A stretch of 64,000 nucleotides of DNA from Pseudomonas fluorescens. Lineage in GTDB: Bacteria > Pseudomonadota > Gammaproteobacteria > Pseudomonadales > Pseudomonadaceae. A program made the position numbers and the translations under genes. Below are positions 1 to 8,486 of this stretch, piece after piece; positions within the stretch are counted from its first letter, which is position 1, and each line of letters opens with the position of its first letter. The DNA is taken from contig NZ_MSDF01000010.1 of assembly GCF_002022275.1 (NCBI RefSeq), positions 44,067-108,066 of the forward strand, written 5' to 3'. The notes beneath the pieces are model-generated. The model was not told where the DNA came from. It saw only the letters and a program-made list of their open reading frames with translations, and did not search any database.

Positions 1-549
1 GCTCGGCACCAGGTAGTCACGCGCGCCTTCCGGGGTGGCCCGGGTCAGGATCGGCGTTTCCACGTCCAGGAAGCCGTTTTCATCGAGGAAGCGGCGGATG
101 CTGGTGGTCATGCGCGAACGCAGGCGCAGCTTCTCGGCCATTTCCGGACGACGCAGGTCCAGGAAGCGGTAGCGCAGGCGAGTTTCTTCGCCGACGTCGG
201 AGTATTCGTTCAGCGGGAACGGCGGGGTTTCCGACTCGTTCAGCACTTCCAGCTCGTAACCCAGCACTTCAATGCCGCCGGACGCCATGTTCTTGTTCAC
301 GGCGCCGGCCGGGCGCAGGCGCACCTTGCCGGTGATTTTCACGACGTACTCGCTGCGCACGCGGTCGGCGGCGGCGAAGCTCTCGGCGCGGTCCGGGTCG
401 AACACCACCTGGGCCAGACCATCACGATCACGGATATCGAGGAAGATCACCCCGCCGTGGTCGCGGCGACGGTGAACCCATCCGCAAAGAGTGATTTCCT
501 GACCTTCCAGGGTCTCGTTCAGTTGGCCGCAATAGTGGCTGCGCATCAT
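1..549 (-). CDS. aspS: aspartyl-tRNA synthetase, N-terminal part (runs off window)
   Basis: Charges tRNA(Asp), and in non-discriminating bacterial enzymes also tRNA(Asn), with aspartate in the cytoplasm. Reading leftwards from the ATG at 549, the frame is open to the window edge, giving about 183 residues. It begins [10 protein letters not shown] and continues through the OB-fold anticodon-binding domain ([19 protein letters not shown]) into the start of the class II catalytic domain ([12 protein letters not shown]). Two adjacent ATGs (549 and 546) make the exact start uncertain by one codon, and neither has a strong ribosome site. The catalytic domain lies outside the window. It follows the zinc-ribbon gene on the same strand after about 107 bases. 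Confidence 0.96.
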   Translation of the reverse strand, partial: MMRSHYCGQLNETLEGQEITLCGWVHRRRDHGGVIFLDIRDRDGLAQVVFDPDRAESFAAADRVRSEYVVKITGKVRLRPAGAVNKNMASGGIEVLGYELEVLNESETPPFPLNEYSDVGEETRLRYRFLDLRRPEMAEKLRLRSRMTTSIRRFLDENGFLDVETPILTRATPEGARDYLVPS

Positions 550-656
550 GGTAGTGGTTTCACTTCTCGTAATTCGAAATTCGGTGGAGGCCTGCCTCGT
601 CACCGTACATTAAAGCAGGGGACGGATAATGCAGGAGCCTGCGCGTAGAGTTCAAC

Positions 657-878
657 TCAGTCTGCTTTGTCGCCGCCCGCCAGGTTCTTCTTCGAGCCGG
701 TCTTGAAGTCGGTCTCGTACCAGCCACTGCCGCTCAGGCGAAAGCCCGGCATGGACAACATCTTCTTCAGCTCAGGCGCCTGGCAGGCGGGGCAATCGAC
801 CAGCGGCGCTGCGCTGATCTTCTGAATGGCTTCCAACTGATGACCACAGGAAGCGCATTGATAGTCGTACATGGGCAT
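657..878 (-). CDS. FmdB-family zinc-ribbon protein
   Basis: A 73-residue protein of the FmdB/CxxC_CXXC_SSSS family, named after a putative regulator of formamidase genes; its role in Pseudomonas is unknown. The start MPMYDYQC is typical. Two CxxC pairs (C8/C11 and C29/C32) form the predicted zinc ribbon, followed by the conserved stretch MLSMPGFRLSGSGWYETDFK. The C-terminus is short, lysine-rich and low in complexity. It sits just upstream of aspS on the same strand and could share its transcript. Family assignment is firm; function is not. Confidence 0.93.
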   Translation of the reverse strand: MPMYDYQCASCGHQLEAIQKISAAPLVDCPACQAPELKKMLSMPGFRLSGSGWYETDFKTGSKKNLAGGDKAD

Positions 879-1044
879 GGAGATGTCTCGGCGATCAGGT
901 CGTTACCGCGCCGTGCCCTTCGGTTACAGACCCGGCACGCACAGCAAAGCGCGGGATTATATCTGGTAAATCGAGGCAGTGCAGCCGGCTTTCTGCCCGG
1001 AGGCCAGCCAGCCTTGACGGCGGGCCGGCTACCGAGCCACTGGA

Positions 1045-1293
1045 TCATTCGGGACTCGTGCGGCCTTTTAATACATGAACCACACACACCACCCTGACCA
1101 ACCCACTGAAGTTCTTCACGCCGCCATAGCGCAAATGCACTTCGCGATCGACATAAGACAGCAATGCACTGACTGAACAGGCATTGATCATGGCGATCTC
1201 CGTGAGGATATTCCAATAGATCTGTTCCAGCCGCAGGCAGGTGGAAAAGCCGTTGAGCCTGACTGACCGGGACAATGGCTTGGCCAACCCCAT
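1045..1293 (-). CDS. ribbon-helix-helix domain protein (RHH_4-like)
   Basis: An 82-residue protein matching the ribbon-helix-helix family seen in small Pseudomonas proteins of the type SVRLNGFSTCLRLEQIYWNIL. The pattern S-x-R-L-N-G-x-S-T-x-x-R-L-E, followed by a helix-turn-helix and a C-terminal LVRVVCVVHVL segment, fits a dimeric DNA-binding fold. The frame is open back to 1545, but the ATG at 1293 is preferred: a GAAAGGG ribosome site lies 7 bases upstream and the family signature begins just after it. The targets are unknown. It lies between Dps and FmdB on the same strand with about 166 to 265 bases on either side, so it may have its own promoter. Confidence 0.72.
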   Translation of the reverse strand: MGLAKPLSRSVRLNGFSTCLRLEQIYWNILTEIAMINACSVSALLSYVDREVHLRYGGVKNFSGLVRVVCVVHVLKGRTSPE

Positions 1294-1558
1294 ATCGAAC
1301 CCTTTCGCAAAGGGATCGACTTTTATCTTATGAAAACCACCGATTTCCATCACTCCATTACCCACTGCGCGTGACATACACCTGACACTCCATTGCCAAA
1401 CAGCAGCCCATGGGCTTCTCCCATTAGGCAGTGAGCCTATAAAACAGCAGGACGCGCGGAGCAACCAGAAGACGGGTATTGGAAAGTCGTAGGACAACGC
1501 CAGGAAATGCGGGGAAACGAGCGAGCGGCGCCAGGACGGCGCCACTGCGCGGGGGTGG

Positions 1559-2032
1559 TTACTGGTTTTCGAGCAAGGAACGCAGCATCCACGCGGTTTT
1601 TTCGTGAACCTGCATGCGCTGGGTCAGCAAGTCGGCGGTCGGCTCATCGCTGACCTTGTCGAGCAAGGGGAAGATACCGCGCGCGGTGCGCGTCACGGCT
1701 TCCTGACCGGCCACCAGTTGCTTGATCATCTCTTCAGCGCTCGGCACACCCTCTTCTTCCTTGATGGAAGACAAACGGGCGTAGATCGAATAGGCACCCG
1801 GCGCCGGGAAACCAAGGGCGCGGATACGCTCGGCGATGGAGTCCACCGCCAGCGCCAGCTCGTTGTACTGCTCTTCAAACATCAAGTGCAGCGTACGAAA
1901 CATGGGGCCTGTGACGTTCCAATGGAAATTGTGGGTCTTCAGATACAGCACATAGGTATCGGACAGCAGGCGTGAAAGTCCGTCGACGATGGATTTACGG
2001 TCTTCTTCACTGATACCAATATCGATTGCCAT
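1559..2032 (-). CDS. Dps/ferritin-like DNA-protection protein
   Basis: A 157-residue member of the Dps family, which forms dodecamers that oxidise and store iron and protect DNA in starvation or oxidative stress. The intersubunit ferroxidase signature is present: H37 in [12 protein letters not shown]49 in LHLMFEEQY, and D64/E68 in AVDSIAERI. The start at 2032 ([12 protein letters not shown]) is preferred over the ATG at 2047 because AAGGGG is well spaced before it. It has no lysine-rich N-terminal tail of the E. coli type, so DNA binding is not certain. It is the likely counterpart of the Dps gene that sits between aspS and the cold-shock gene in P. aeruginosa. Confidence 0.93.
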   Translation of the reverse strand: MAIDIGISEEDRKSIVDGLSRLLSDTYVLYLKTHNFHWNVTGPMFRTLHLMFEEQYNELALAVDSIAERIRALGFPAPGAYSIYARLSSIKEEEGVPSAEEMIKQLVAGQEAVTRTARGIFPLLDKVSDEPTADLLTQRMQVHEKTAWMLRSLLENQ

Positions 2033-2439
2033 GTTTTTCCCCTTCAATTGATGAGCATTTCATTGATCAGGTGCTGAACCACTCTAGCAAGAGTGCCGGC
2101 TATGTGCAGCCACACCCACCCAGGTGGCGTGCGGCAAATCGTCCCTCTGCGGCCATGAACGAGGCAGGAAACCTCTGAAAAGCTCGCCCGAAATACCTGC
2201 ACCTGTCTAGGACAAGCGTTTGACGCAGAAATGCCCTGCCCCTCGCAACACCCCGAAATGCTTGATTTGAGTAGGCACAGCCTTTGCTGTTAAATAGGCG
2301 CGGTGTGGTTGCCGTTAATGTCTGCGGCACACCCCATAGGCTGATACCCCGCGCACGTGCTCAACGCCTCCCATTGTTCTGAAGCGAACCGTGCCAGTCA
2401 GCTCTTCCTTGTGATCCGTCTTAACGTGAGTTAATCAAA
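2033..2439. promoter_or_regulatory. divergent intergenic region, Dps / cold-shock protein
   Basis: About 400 bases without a convincing gene, holding the promoters of Dps (leftward) and the cold-shock protein (rightward). Just before the rightward ATG is a perfect dyad, TTAACGTGAGTTAA (2421-2434), which leaves no clear Shine-Dalgarno sequence. A 76-codon open frame (2100-2330, minus) has no recognisable family and is not called. Confidence 0.5.
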
Positions 2440-3042
2440 ATGTTGAAAATCGTCCACCTGCTAACGGGCGTTGCAGCTTTGCTGCTGTCCTTTATCCCGA
2501 GCCTGCAGCCTGAAAGCCTGCCGTATCTGGAACAACACGACGCTCTGTACCTGGCCTTGTTCGGCCTTCTTAACCTGACGCTCGCACCGGTGATCCCTTA
2601 CTGGAACAAAGGCACGCGTCATCAACTGCAAAACCTGGTCAGCGCGCTGCTGGTGCTGACTGTTGTCGTTCAAACCCTCACCCTCCTGGCACCTATGCCT
2701 GAAGTGGGCGGCCACCCGGCCATCCTGCTCAGCCTGGTGATTGCTGTGGTCGCCATCGTTCTTCACCTGGCCATCAGCTTCTACCGTTCGTCCCCTGCGG
2801 CCGCGTCGCAAAACTACGACATGACCAACCGGGATACCGGTACCGTCAAGTGGTTCAACACCTCCAAAGGCTTCGGCTTTATTTCCCGCGATTCGGGCGA
2901 CGATATTTTCGTCCACTTCCGGGCCATCCGTGGCGAAGGCCATCGCGTTCTGGTCGAAGGCCAGCGCGTGGAGTTCTCCGTCATGAACCGTGACAAAGGC
3001 CTGCAAGCCGAAGATGTGATTGCGGCACTGCCGCGTCGCTGA
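2440..3042 (+). CDS. membrane-anchored cold-shock-domain protein
   Basis: A 200-residue fusion. Residues 1-115 contain about four hydrophobic segments (near 4-20, 36-53, 65-84 and 92-114). After a short linker comes a complete cold-shock domain (about 131-196) starting [19 protein letters not shown]1 (KGFGFIS, 143-149) and RNP2 (DIFVHF, 155-160) are both intact, so nucleic-acid binding is expected on the cytoplasmic side of the inner membrane. Classical CspA proteins are only about 70 residues and soluble. The position next to Dps and slyX matches a P. aeruginosa gene annotated as a cold-shock protein. Role unknown; possibly RNA handling at the membrane. Confidence 0.9.
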   Translation: MLKIVHLLTGVAALLLSFIPSLQPESLPYLEQHDALYLALFGLLNLTLAPVIPYWNKGTRHQLQNLVSALLVLTVVVQTLTLLAPMPEVGGHPAILLSLVIAVVAIVLHLAISFYRSSPAAASQNYDMTNRDTGTVKWFNTSKGFGFISRDSGDDIFVHFRAIRGEGHRVLVEGQRVEFSVMNRDKGLQAEDVIAALPRR

Positions 3043-3051
3043 TTTCGGCGT

Positions 3052-3093
3052 AAAAAAAACCGCGATCCGGCAGTGCCGGGTCGCGGTTTTTTT
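3052..3093. terminator. bidirectional rho-independent terminator
   Basis: An A-run, a stem (CCGCGA paired with TCGCGG, extended by CCGG/CCGG around a short loop) and a run of seven T. It serves both the cold-shock gene (plus) and slyX (minus). Confidence 0.93.
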
Positions 3094-3103
3094 ATGCCCG
3101 CTG

Positions 3104-3310
3104 TTAATAGTGAGGCGGCGGTGCTTCTTCTTCGGAGGTTTCGAACTGGCCACCCATCTCTTCCTGGCGCTTGAGCAAAGCGGCCATCTGCAATTGCAGG
3201 CGTTCAACCGCACGCTGCTGGGTGACGAGGATGTCATTGAGGGTTTCGATGGTGTCGTCCTGGAATGCGAGGCGGCTTTCCAGGTCAGTGACGCGGTCTT
3301 GCAAATCCAT
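3104..3310 (-). CDS. slyX: SlyX family protein
   Basis: A 68-residue coiled-coil protein of the SlyX family, whose members occur near the slyD isomerase gene in enterobacteria; their biochemical function is unknown. The N-terminal heptad region ([20 protein letters not shown], then [20 protein letters not shown]) and the proline-rich tail ending PPPHY are characteristic. It lies 3 bases downstream of the HIT gene on the same strand, so the two are almost certainly co-transcribed, with the terminator at 3052-3093 closing the unit. Confidence 0.95.
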   Translation of the reverse strand: MDLQDRVTDLESRLAFQDDTIETLNDILVTQQRAVERLQLQMAALLKRQEEMGGQFETSEEEAPPPHY

Positions 3311-3313
3311 GGT

Positions 3314-3739
3314 TCAGTCCTGGGTAAAGATGAAGTCGGCGGGCAATAACGTGCGCAGTCGAGCGCGAATAGCCGCCACTTGCTCCTGCGTATAAGGCTG
3401 TGCCGGGTGTTTGCCCCAGACCGGTGCTGGCCAAGCGGCGTCATCGCGTTTACGCACAATCACATGCACGTGCAATTGGCTGACGACGTTACCCAGCGCC
3501 CCAATGTTCATCTTGTCGGCACCCAACCCCTCGTTAAGCCACTGCGCGAGTGCCGTCGTCTCCTGCCACAGCGTGTGCTGATCGGCGACATCCAGTTGAA
3601 ACACTTCGCTGATACCGTCGATGCGCGGCACCAGGATGAACCACGGATAATTTGAATCATTGGACAGCAACAGGCGGCAGAGCGGGAAGTCCCCAATGGC
3701 CAGTGTGTCTTGTTGCAGGCGTTGATCTAAAGCGAACAC
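3314..3739 (-). CDS. HIT domain nucleotide-binding protein
   Basis: A 141-residue histidine-triad protein, a superfamily of nucleotide hydrolases and transferases. The triad region reads QLHVHVIVRKR at 88-98, so the first histidine of the usual HxHxHxx motif is glutamine while the nucleophile-position histidine and the following one remain. Translation starts at GTG (3739), with GGAG upstream. It leads a two-gene unit with slyX. The substrate is unknown, and the Gln variant suggests specificity different from FHIT or Hint. Confidence 0.92.
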   Translation of the reverse strand: MFALDQRLQQDTLAIGDFPLCRLLLSNDSNYPWFILVPRIDGISEVFQLDVADQHTLWQETTALAQWLNEGLGADKMNIGALGNVVSQLHVHVIVRKRDDAAWPAPVWGKHPAQPYTQEQVAAIRARLRTLLPADFIFTQD

Positions 3740-4471
3740 GTGGGCACTCCGGTCGGCAAGTCAATTTCAGGCGCCCAGCATACCTTTGAATGCGTGCGGC
3801 TTCACGACCATTGCGGGCGGCCCTCGAGCCATCCAGCAAAAAAACACGCACCTTTTCGAGGCAATTAAATATTTGAGCTACGCTAAACCGGGCCTCAACG
3901 GCACGCACCAAAATGACCCACCTGTGCCTCAAATTACCCACTGAGGAGTGTGAACCGGTAACGTTTTGATCCGTCAGCTGGTTTGTGTATCAACGCAGAG
4001 GCGTAAAACCCTGGCGCCAAACCCAAACCAAACGGCGCAAAAAGCCCGTGCTTATGCGGTTTTTACACGGCCGTAACGTTTTTCACGAAAAAATGACATT
4101 CGGTTACCGCTTTGTGCACGCTTGTTGCATTAACACTCGTATCGTCGGCAACGGCACCCGTTTGGAAGCAGGTGTTTCGCGATAAAAAACAGTAGCGTTT
4201 CGATGTGTATCAAGGAAGAGTTCAAACTTTGAAAGGGGTTTGAAAACAGCATTGAAGTTGTCAGCCCGGATACACTCGGGCTGTGAATTTGCGACACGGA
4301 TCTAGCAATTTACGACAGCCTCGTAAAGAAGCTGAAAGGAAAGATGGGTAAGTATCGTCAATAGAGTCTGCGTGATATAACTTTGCGCCGACACAATAAA
4401 GAAAGAGCCGCCCAGATAAAAATACAGGTGGGACGGCAGTACTCTTCCTAAAACCAAAGGAGCAAATCACG
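3740..4471. promoter_or_regulatory. long leader/promoter region between HIT gene and porin
   Basis: A 732-base, comparatively AT-rich non-coding region. It must contain the promoter for the HIT-slyX unit and the porin promoter. A perfect 7-base stem, CAGCCCG-8-CGGGCTG (4262-4283), lies about 190 bases before the porin ATG without a T-run, so it is more likely an RNA or operator element than a terminator. The porin ribosome site AAAGGAG is at about 4456-4462. A 66-codon frame at 3985-4185 lacks any recognisable family. Confidence 0.55.
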
Positions 4472-5743
4472 ATGCGCGTGATGAAGTGGAGCATGATCGC
4501 ACTGGCTGTTTCAGCCGGCGTTTCGCAGTACGCAATGGCGTCCGCCCAGGACGATTCCAAGGGCTTTGTTGAAGACAGCACTTTCAGCATCAACACTCGC
4601 CTGCTGAACTTTGGCCGCGACTTCCGTAACAACGACACAGGCAAAAGCCGTGTCAATGAAACCGGCCTGGGCTTCAATGGTTTGTTCCAATCGGGCTACA
4701 CCCAAGGCACCATCGGTGTCGGTGTTGATGTCATCGGCCTGCTGGGCGTGAAACTGGACAGTGGCAAGGGCCGCTCGGGCACTGGCCTGTTCCCTACCGG
4801 TTCTGACGGTCGCTCGCAAGACGACTACTCCAAAGGCGGCGGCGCTGTTAAGTTCCGTTTTTCCGATACCGTGCTGAAAATCGGCGACCAATACACCACC
4901 GCACCGGTATTTGCCTCCGATGACAGCCGTTTGCTGCCAGAGCTGCCGCAAGGTATCTCGATCACCAGCAACGAAATCAAGGGCCTGAAACTCGAAGGCG
5001 GTCACTTCACTTCGAGCGTGGCACAGAACCAGACCTTCCGTGACAGCCTTGGCCTGACCAAAACCGACTTCATCGGTGGTGTCTACGCCCTGACGCCGGA
5101 AGTCAGCGCCAGCCTGTACTACGCGAAGACTGAAGACTACTGGAAGAAAACCTACGCCAACCTGAACTGGACTCACGCGCTGAGCAACGAGCAGTCCCTG
5201 GCCGTTGACTTCAACATCTACAGCACCAAGAGCGATGGCGCCGGCCTGCAACGCGCAGAAAAAGACGGCACCACCAAACTGGATAACCGTGCGTACAGCT
5301 TGCAAGGTGCGTACACCATCCAGGCTCACACATTCACCCTGGCCTACCAAAAGGTTAGCGGTGACGGTGACTACGGCTACGGCGTAGACGGCGGCGGCAC
5401 GATTTTCCTGGCCAACTCCATCGCCCGTTCCGACTTCAACGCTGAAGACGAGAAATCGTTCCAGGCTCGCTACGACCTGAACATGGCCACCTTCGGCGTG
5501 CCAGGCCTGAGCTTCATGACTCGCTACGTTAAAGGTACCGGCGCCAACACTGGCGAAACCTCGAACGGCAAAGAGTGGGAACGCGATATCGAAGCCAAAT
5601 ACGTGATCCAGAGCGGCCCAGCCAAAGACCTGAGCCTGCGCGTACGTCAAGCGACCTATCGTTCGTCTGACGGCGTGTACTACGGTTCGGCGTCGATCGA
5701 CGAACTGCGTCTGATCGCGCAATACCCGCTGAACATCTTGTAA
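4472..5743 (+). CDS. OprD-family outer-membrane porin
   Basis: A 423-residue substrate-specific porin of the OprD family, which imports amino acids, small peptides or carboxylates through an 18-stranded barrel. A signal peptide covers about residues 1-24 (MRVMKWSMIALAVSAG...AMASA). The mature part shows family hallmarks: GFVEDSTFSINTRLLNF, then SGYTQGTIGVGVDVIGLLGVK, RSQDDYSKGGGAVKFRFSDT, and the terminal strand LRLIAQYPLNIL. Its position near aspS, Dps and slyX matches oprD in P. aeruginosa, but the sequence looks at least as close to the OprE/OprQ branch, so no symbol is given. It is monocistronic, with a strong terminator downstream. Confidence 0.94.
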   Translation: MRVMKWSMIALAVSAGVSQYAMASAQDDSKGFVEDSTFSINTRLLNFGRDFRNNDTGKSRVNETGLGFNGLFQSGYTQGTIGVGVDVIGLLGVKLDSGKGRSGTGLFPTGSDGRSQDDYSKGGGAVKFRFSDTVLKIGDQYTTAPVFASDDSRLLPELPQGISITSNEIKGLKLEGGHFTSSVAQNQTFRDSLGLTKTDFIGGVYALTPEVSASLYYAKTEDYWKKTYANLNWTHALSNEQSLAVDFNIYSTKSDGAGLQRAEKDGTTKLDNRAYSLQGAYTIQAHTFTLAYQKVSGDGDYGYGVDGGGTIFLANSIARSDFNAEDEKSFQARYDLNMATFGVPGLSFMTRYVKGTGANTGETSNGKEWERDIEAKYVIQSGPAKDLSLRVRQATYRSSDGVYYGSASIDELRLIAQYPLNIL

Positions 5744-5788
5744 TTAGCAGTTTGATTACAACGATGGCTTAAGGCTCACGCCTTAAAT

Positions 5789-5827
5789 AAAAAGCCGCTC
5801 CCTTATTCACAAGGGAGCGGCTTTTTT
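5789..5827. terminator. bidirectional rho-independent terminator
   Basis: An 11-base stem, AGCCGCTCCCT / AGGGAGCGGCT, flanked by an A-run and a T-run. It ends the porin transcript on the plus strand and can also stop the mechanosensitive-channel transcript from the other side. Confidence 0.93.
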
Positions 5828-5934
5828 ATTACCGCGTTATTTCATTGAAGAAATAACTAGCAAGCTAACTATCGAGCTTGAACTTCTGCTATCGAACCTG
5901 ACCCATCAGCCAAGTTCGACAGCCTTTGACTTAG

Positions 5935-6777
5935 TTACTTCGTAACACTTTCCTGCATCACTCGAATAACCCGCTGCGGAAATGGAATATCGATTCCCGC
6001 CGCTTTCAAGCGATCACGTGCCAATTCATTGAGCATGAACACCACGTCCCAATAATCCGCTGTCTTGGTCCAGCAGCGCAGGGAAACGGTGATGGAACTG
6101 TCGCCCAACGTTGAAACCACTGCCACTGCCGCCGGGTCAGCCAGCACTCGCGGGTCTTTCGCCAGTTCCAACAACACTTCACGGGCTTTCTGCAGGTCGG
6201 CTTCGTAGTCGACACCCACGTCAAACACCACCTTGCGGGTCGGCTGACGGTTGGTGTTGGTGATCAGGCCGTTGGACAGGCTGCCGTTGGGGATGATCAC
6301 GGTCTTGTTGTCACCGGTGCGCAACACGGTGTGGAAGATCTGGATGCTGTCGACCGTACCGGACGTGCCCTGGGCTTCGATCCAGTCACCGATGCGGAAA
6401 GGGCGGAACAACAGAATCAGTACACCACCGGCGAAGTTCGCCAGGCTGCCTTGCAATGCCAGGCCGATGGCCAGAGTCGCGGCACCAATGGCGGCTACGA
6501 ACGAGGTGGTGGCCACGCCGATCATCGAAGCCACGTTGACGACCAGCATGACTTTGAGCGCGATGTTGGCAAGGCTGGTGATGAAGTGTTGCAGCGCCAG
6601 GTCTGCATTGCGCAGCGCCAGCAAACGCCCGACTCGGTGGGTCAACACGTTGATCAGCCACCAACCGATGGCCAGGGTGACCACTGCCAGCAAAAACCGG
6701 CTGCCATATTCCATGATCATCGGGAGCCAAGACTCGGAGGTCTTGATCAGGTGATCCATTTCAGCATTCAAATCCAT
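5935..6777 (-). CDS. MscS-type mechanosensitive ion channel
   Basis: A 280-residue small-conductance mechanosensitive channel, an inner-membrane heptamer that releases solutes during hypo-osmotic shock. Three hydrophobic helices occupy about 20-110. The third carries the Gly/Ala-rich pore pattern (VAAIGAATLAIGLALQGSLA), followed by FAGGVLILLFRPFRIGDWIE and a cytoplasmic beta domain with VIIPNGSLSNG. This length and order match E. coli MscS closely. The start at 6777 has AGGAG seven bases upstream. The gene is transcribed alone, with yajQ upstream on the same strand about 136 bases away. Confidence 0.95.
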   Translation of the reverse strand: MDLNAEMDHLIKTSESWLPMIMEYGSRFLLAVVTLAIGWWLINVLTHRVGRLLALRNADLALQHFITSLANIALKVMLVVNVASMIGVATTSFVAAIGAATLAIGLALQGSLANFAGGVLILLFRPFRIGDWIEAQGTSGTVDSIQIFHTVLRTGDNKTVIIPNGSLSNGLITNTNRQPTRKVVFDVGVDYEADLQKAREVLLELAKDPRVLADPAAVAVVSTLGDSSITVSLRCWTKTADYWDVVFMLNELARDRLKAAGIDIPFPQRVIRVMQESVTK

Positions 6778-6913
6778 CTATCTTCTCCTGTTGCGCGGAT
6801 GTGCGGCTTTATTGACTGCCTAAAAACGCAAATGAGCCCCGGAGGGCTCAAGTGTAGGCACAAACTCTGGGGCGTGGGACGTCAAAAACGCCGGCGGGTT
6901 CCCCAAAGTGCCA

Positions 6914-7399
6914 TCAGTCGCGGAAGTTATTGAACTGCAATGGCATGTCGAAGGTCTTGGCGCGCAGGGCCGCGATCGCCTCTTGCAAGTCGTCACGCTT
7001 CTTGCCGGTGATGCGCACTTGTTCGCCCTGAATGGAAGCCTGGACTTTGAGCTTGGCATCCTTGACGTGAGCAACGATTTTCTTCGCCAGCTCCTTGTCG
7101 ATGCCTTCCTTGAGCACGGCTTCCTGCTTCATCAGCTTGCCGGAGGCGTAGGCATCCTTGATTTCCAGGCATTGCGCGTCGATCTTGCGCTTGACCAGGG
7201 ACAGCTTGAGGATCTCGATCATCGCTTCCAGCTGGAAATCGGCTTCCGCGGTCAGGTTGACGGTCAGGTCCTTTTCCTTGAATTCGAAGCTGCCCTTGCC
7301 TTTCAAGTCATAGCGACGGTCCAGTTCCTTGACGGCGTTCTCGACGGCGTTGGTGACTTCGTGTTTGTCCAGTTCGGATACCACGTCGAACGAAGGCAT
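6914..7399 (-). CDS. yajQ: YajQ family nucleotide-binding protein
   Basis: A 161-residue member of the YajQ/DUF520 family. Members in Xanthomonas and Pseudomonas have been reported to bind cyclic di-GMP and act with transcription factors; others bind nucleotides or RNA. The whole protein matches: [20 protein letters not shown], then [20 protein letters not shown], and the C-terminal [16 protein letters not shown] segment. It has two ferredoxin-like halves and no membrane segment. It is divergent from panE, with the shared promoter region at 7400-7522. Confidence 0.95.
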   Translation of the reverse strand: MPSFDVVSELDKHEVTNAVENAVKELDRRYDLKGKGSFEFKEKDLTVNLTAEADFQLEAMIEILKLSLVKRKIDAQCLEIKDAYASGKLMKQEAVLKEGIDKELAKKIVAHVKDAKLKVQASIQGEQVRITGKKRDDLQEAIAALRAKTFDMPLQFNNFRD

Positions 7400-7417
7400 G
7401 TCATTTCTCCAATATAA

Positions 7418-8440
<1,023 letters not shown>

Positions 8441-8486
8441 GGCACGCGCTACCCTGCCTACCTGTCTATCACCTGGAAAAACCCTG

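Noticed and set aside
1294..1545. Upstream extension of the ribbon-helix-helix frame
   Set aside because: The added 84 residues are Trp/Cys-rich and unlike the family; the ATG at 1293 has a good ribosome site.
1500..1558. GGCGCC stem after the Dps gene as a terminator
   Set aside because: The 6-base stem lacks a following T-run on the minus strand, so it cannot be called.
2100..2330. 76-codon frame between Dps and the cold-shock gene
   Set aside because: No ribosome site, no family, and unusual composition for this genome; treated as intergenic.
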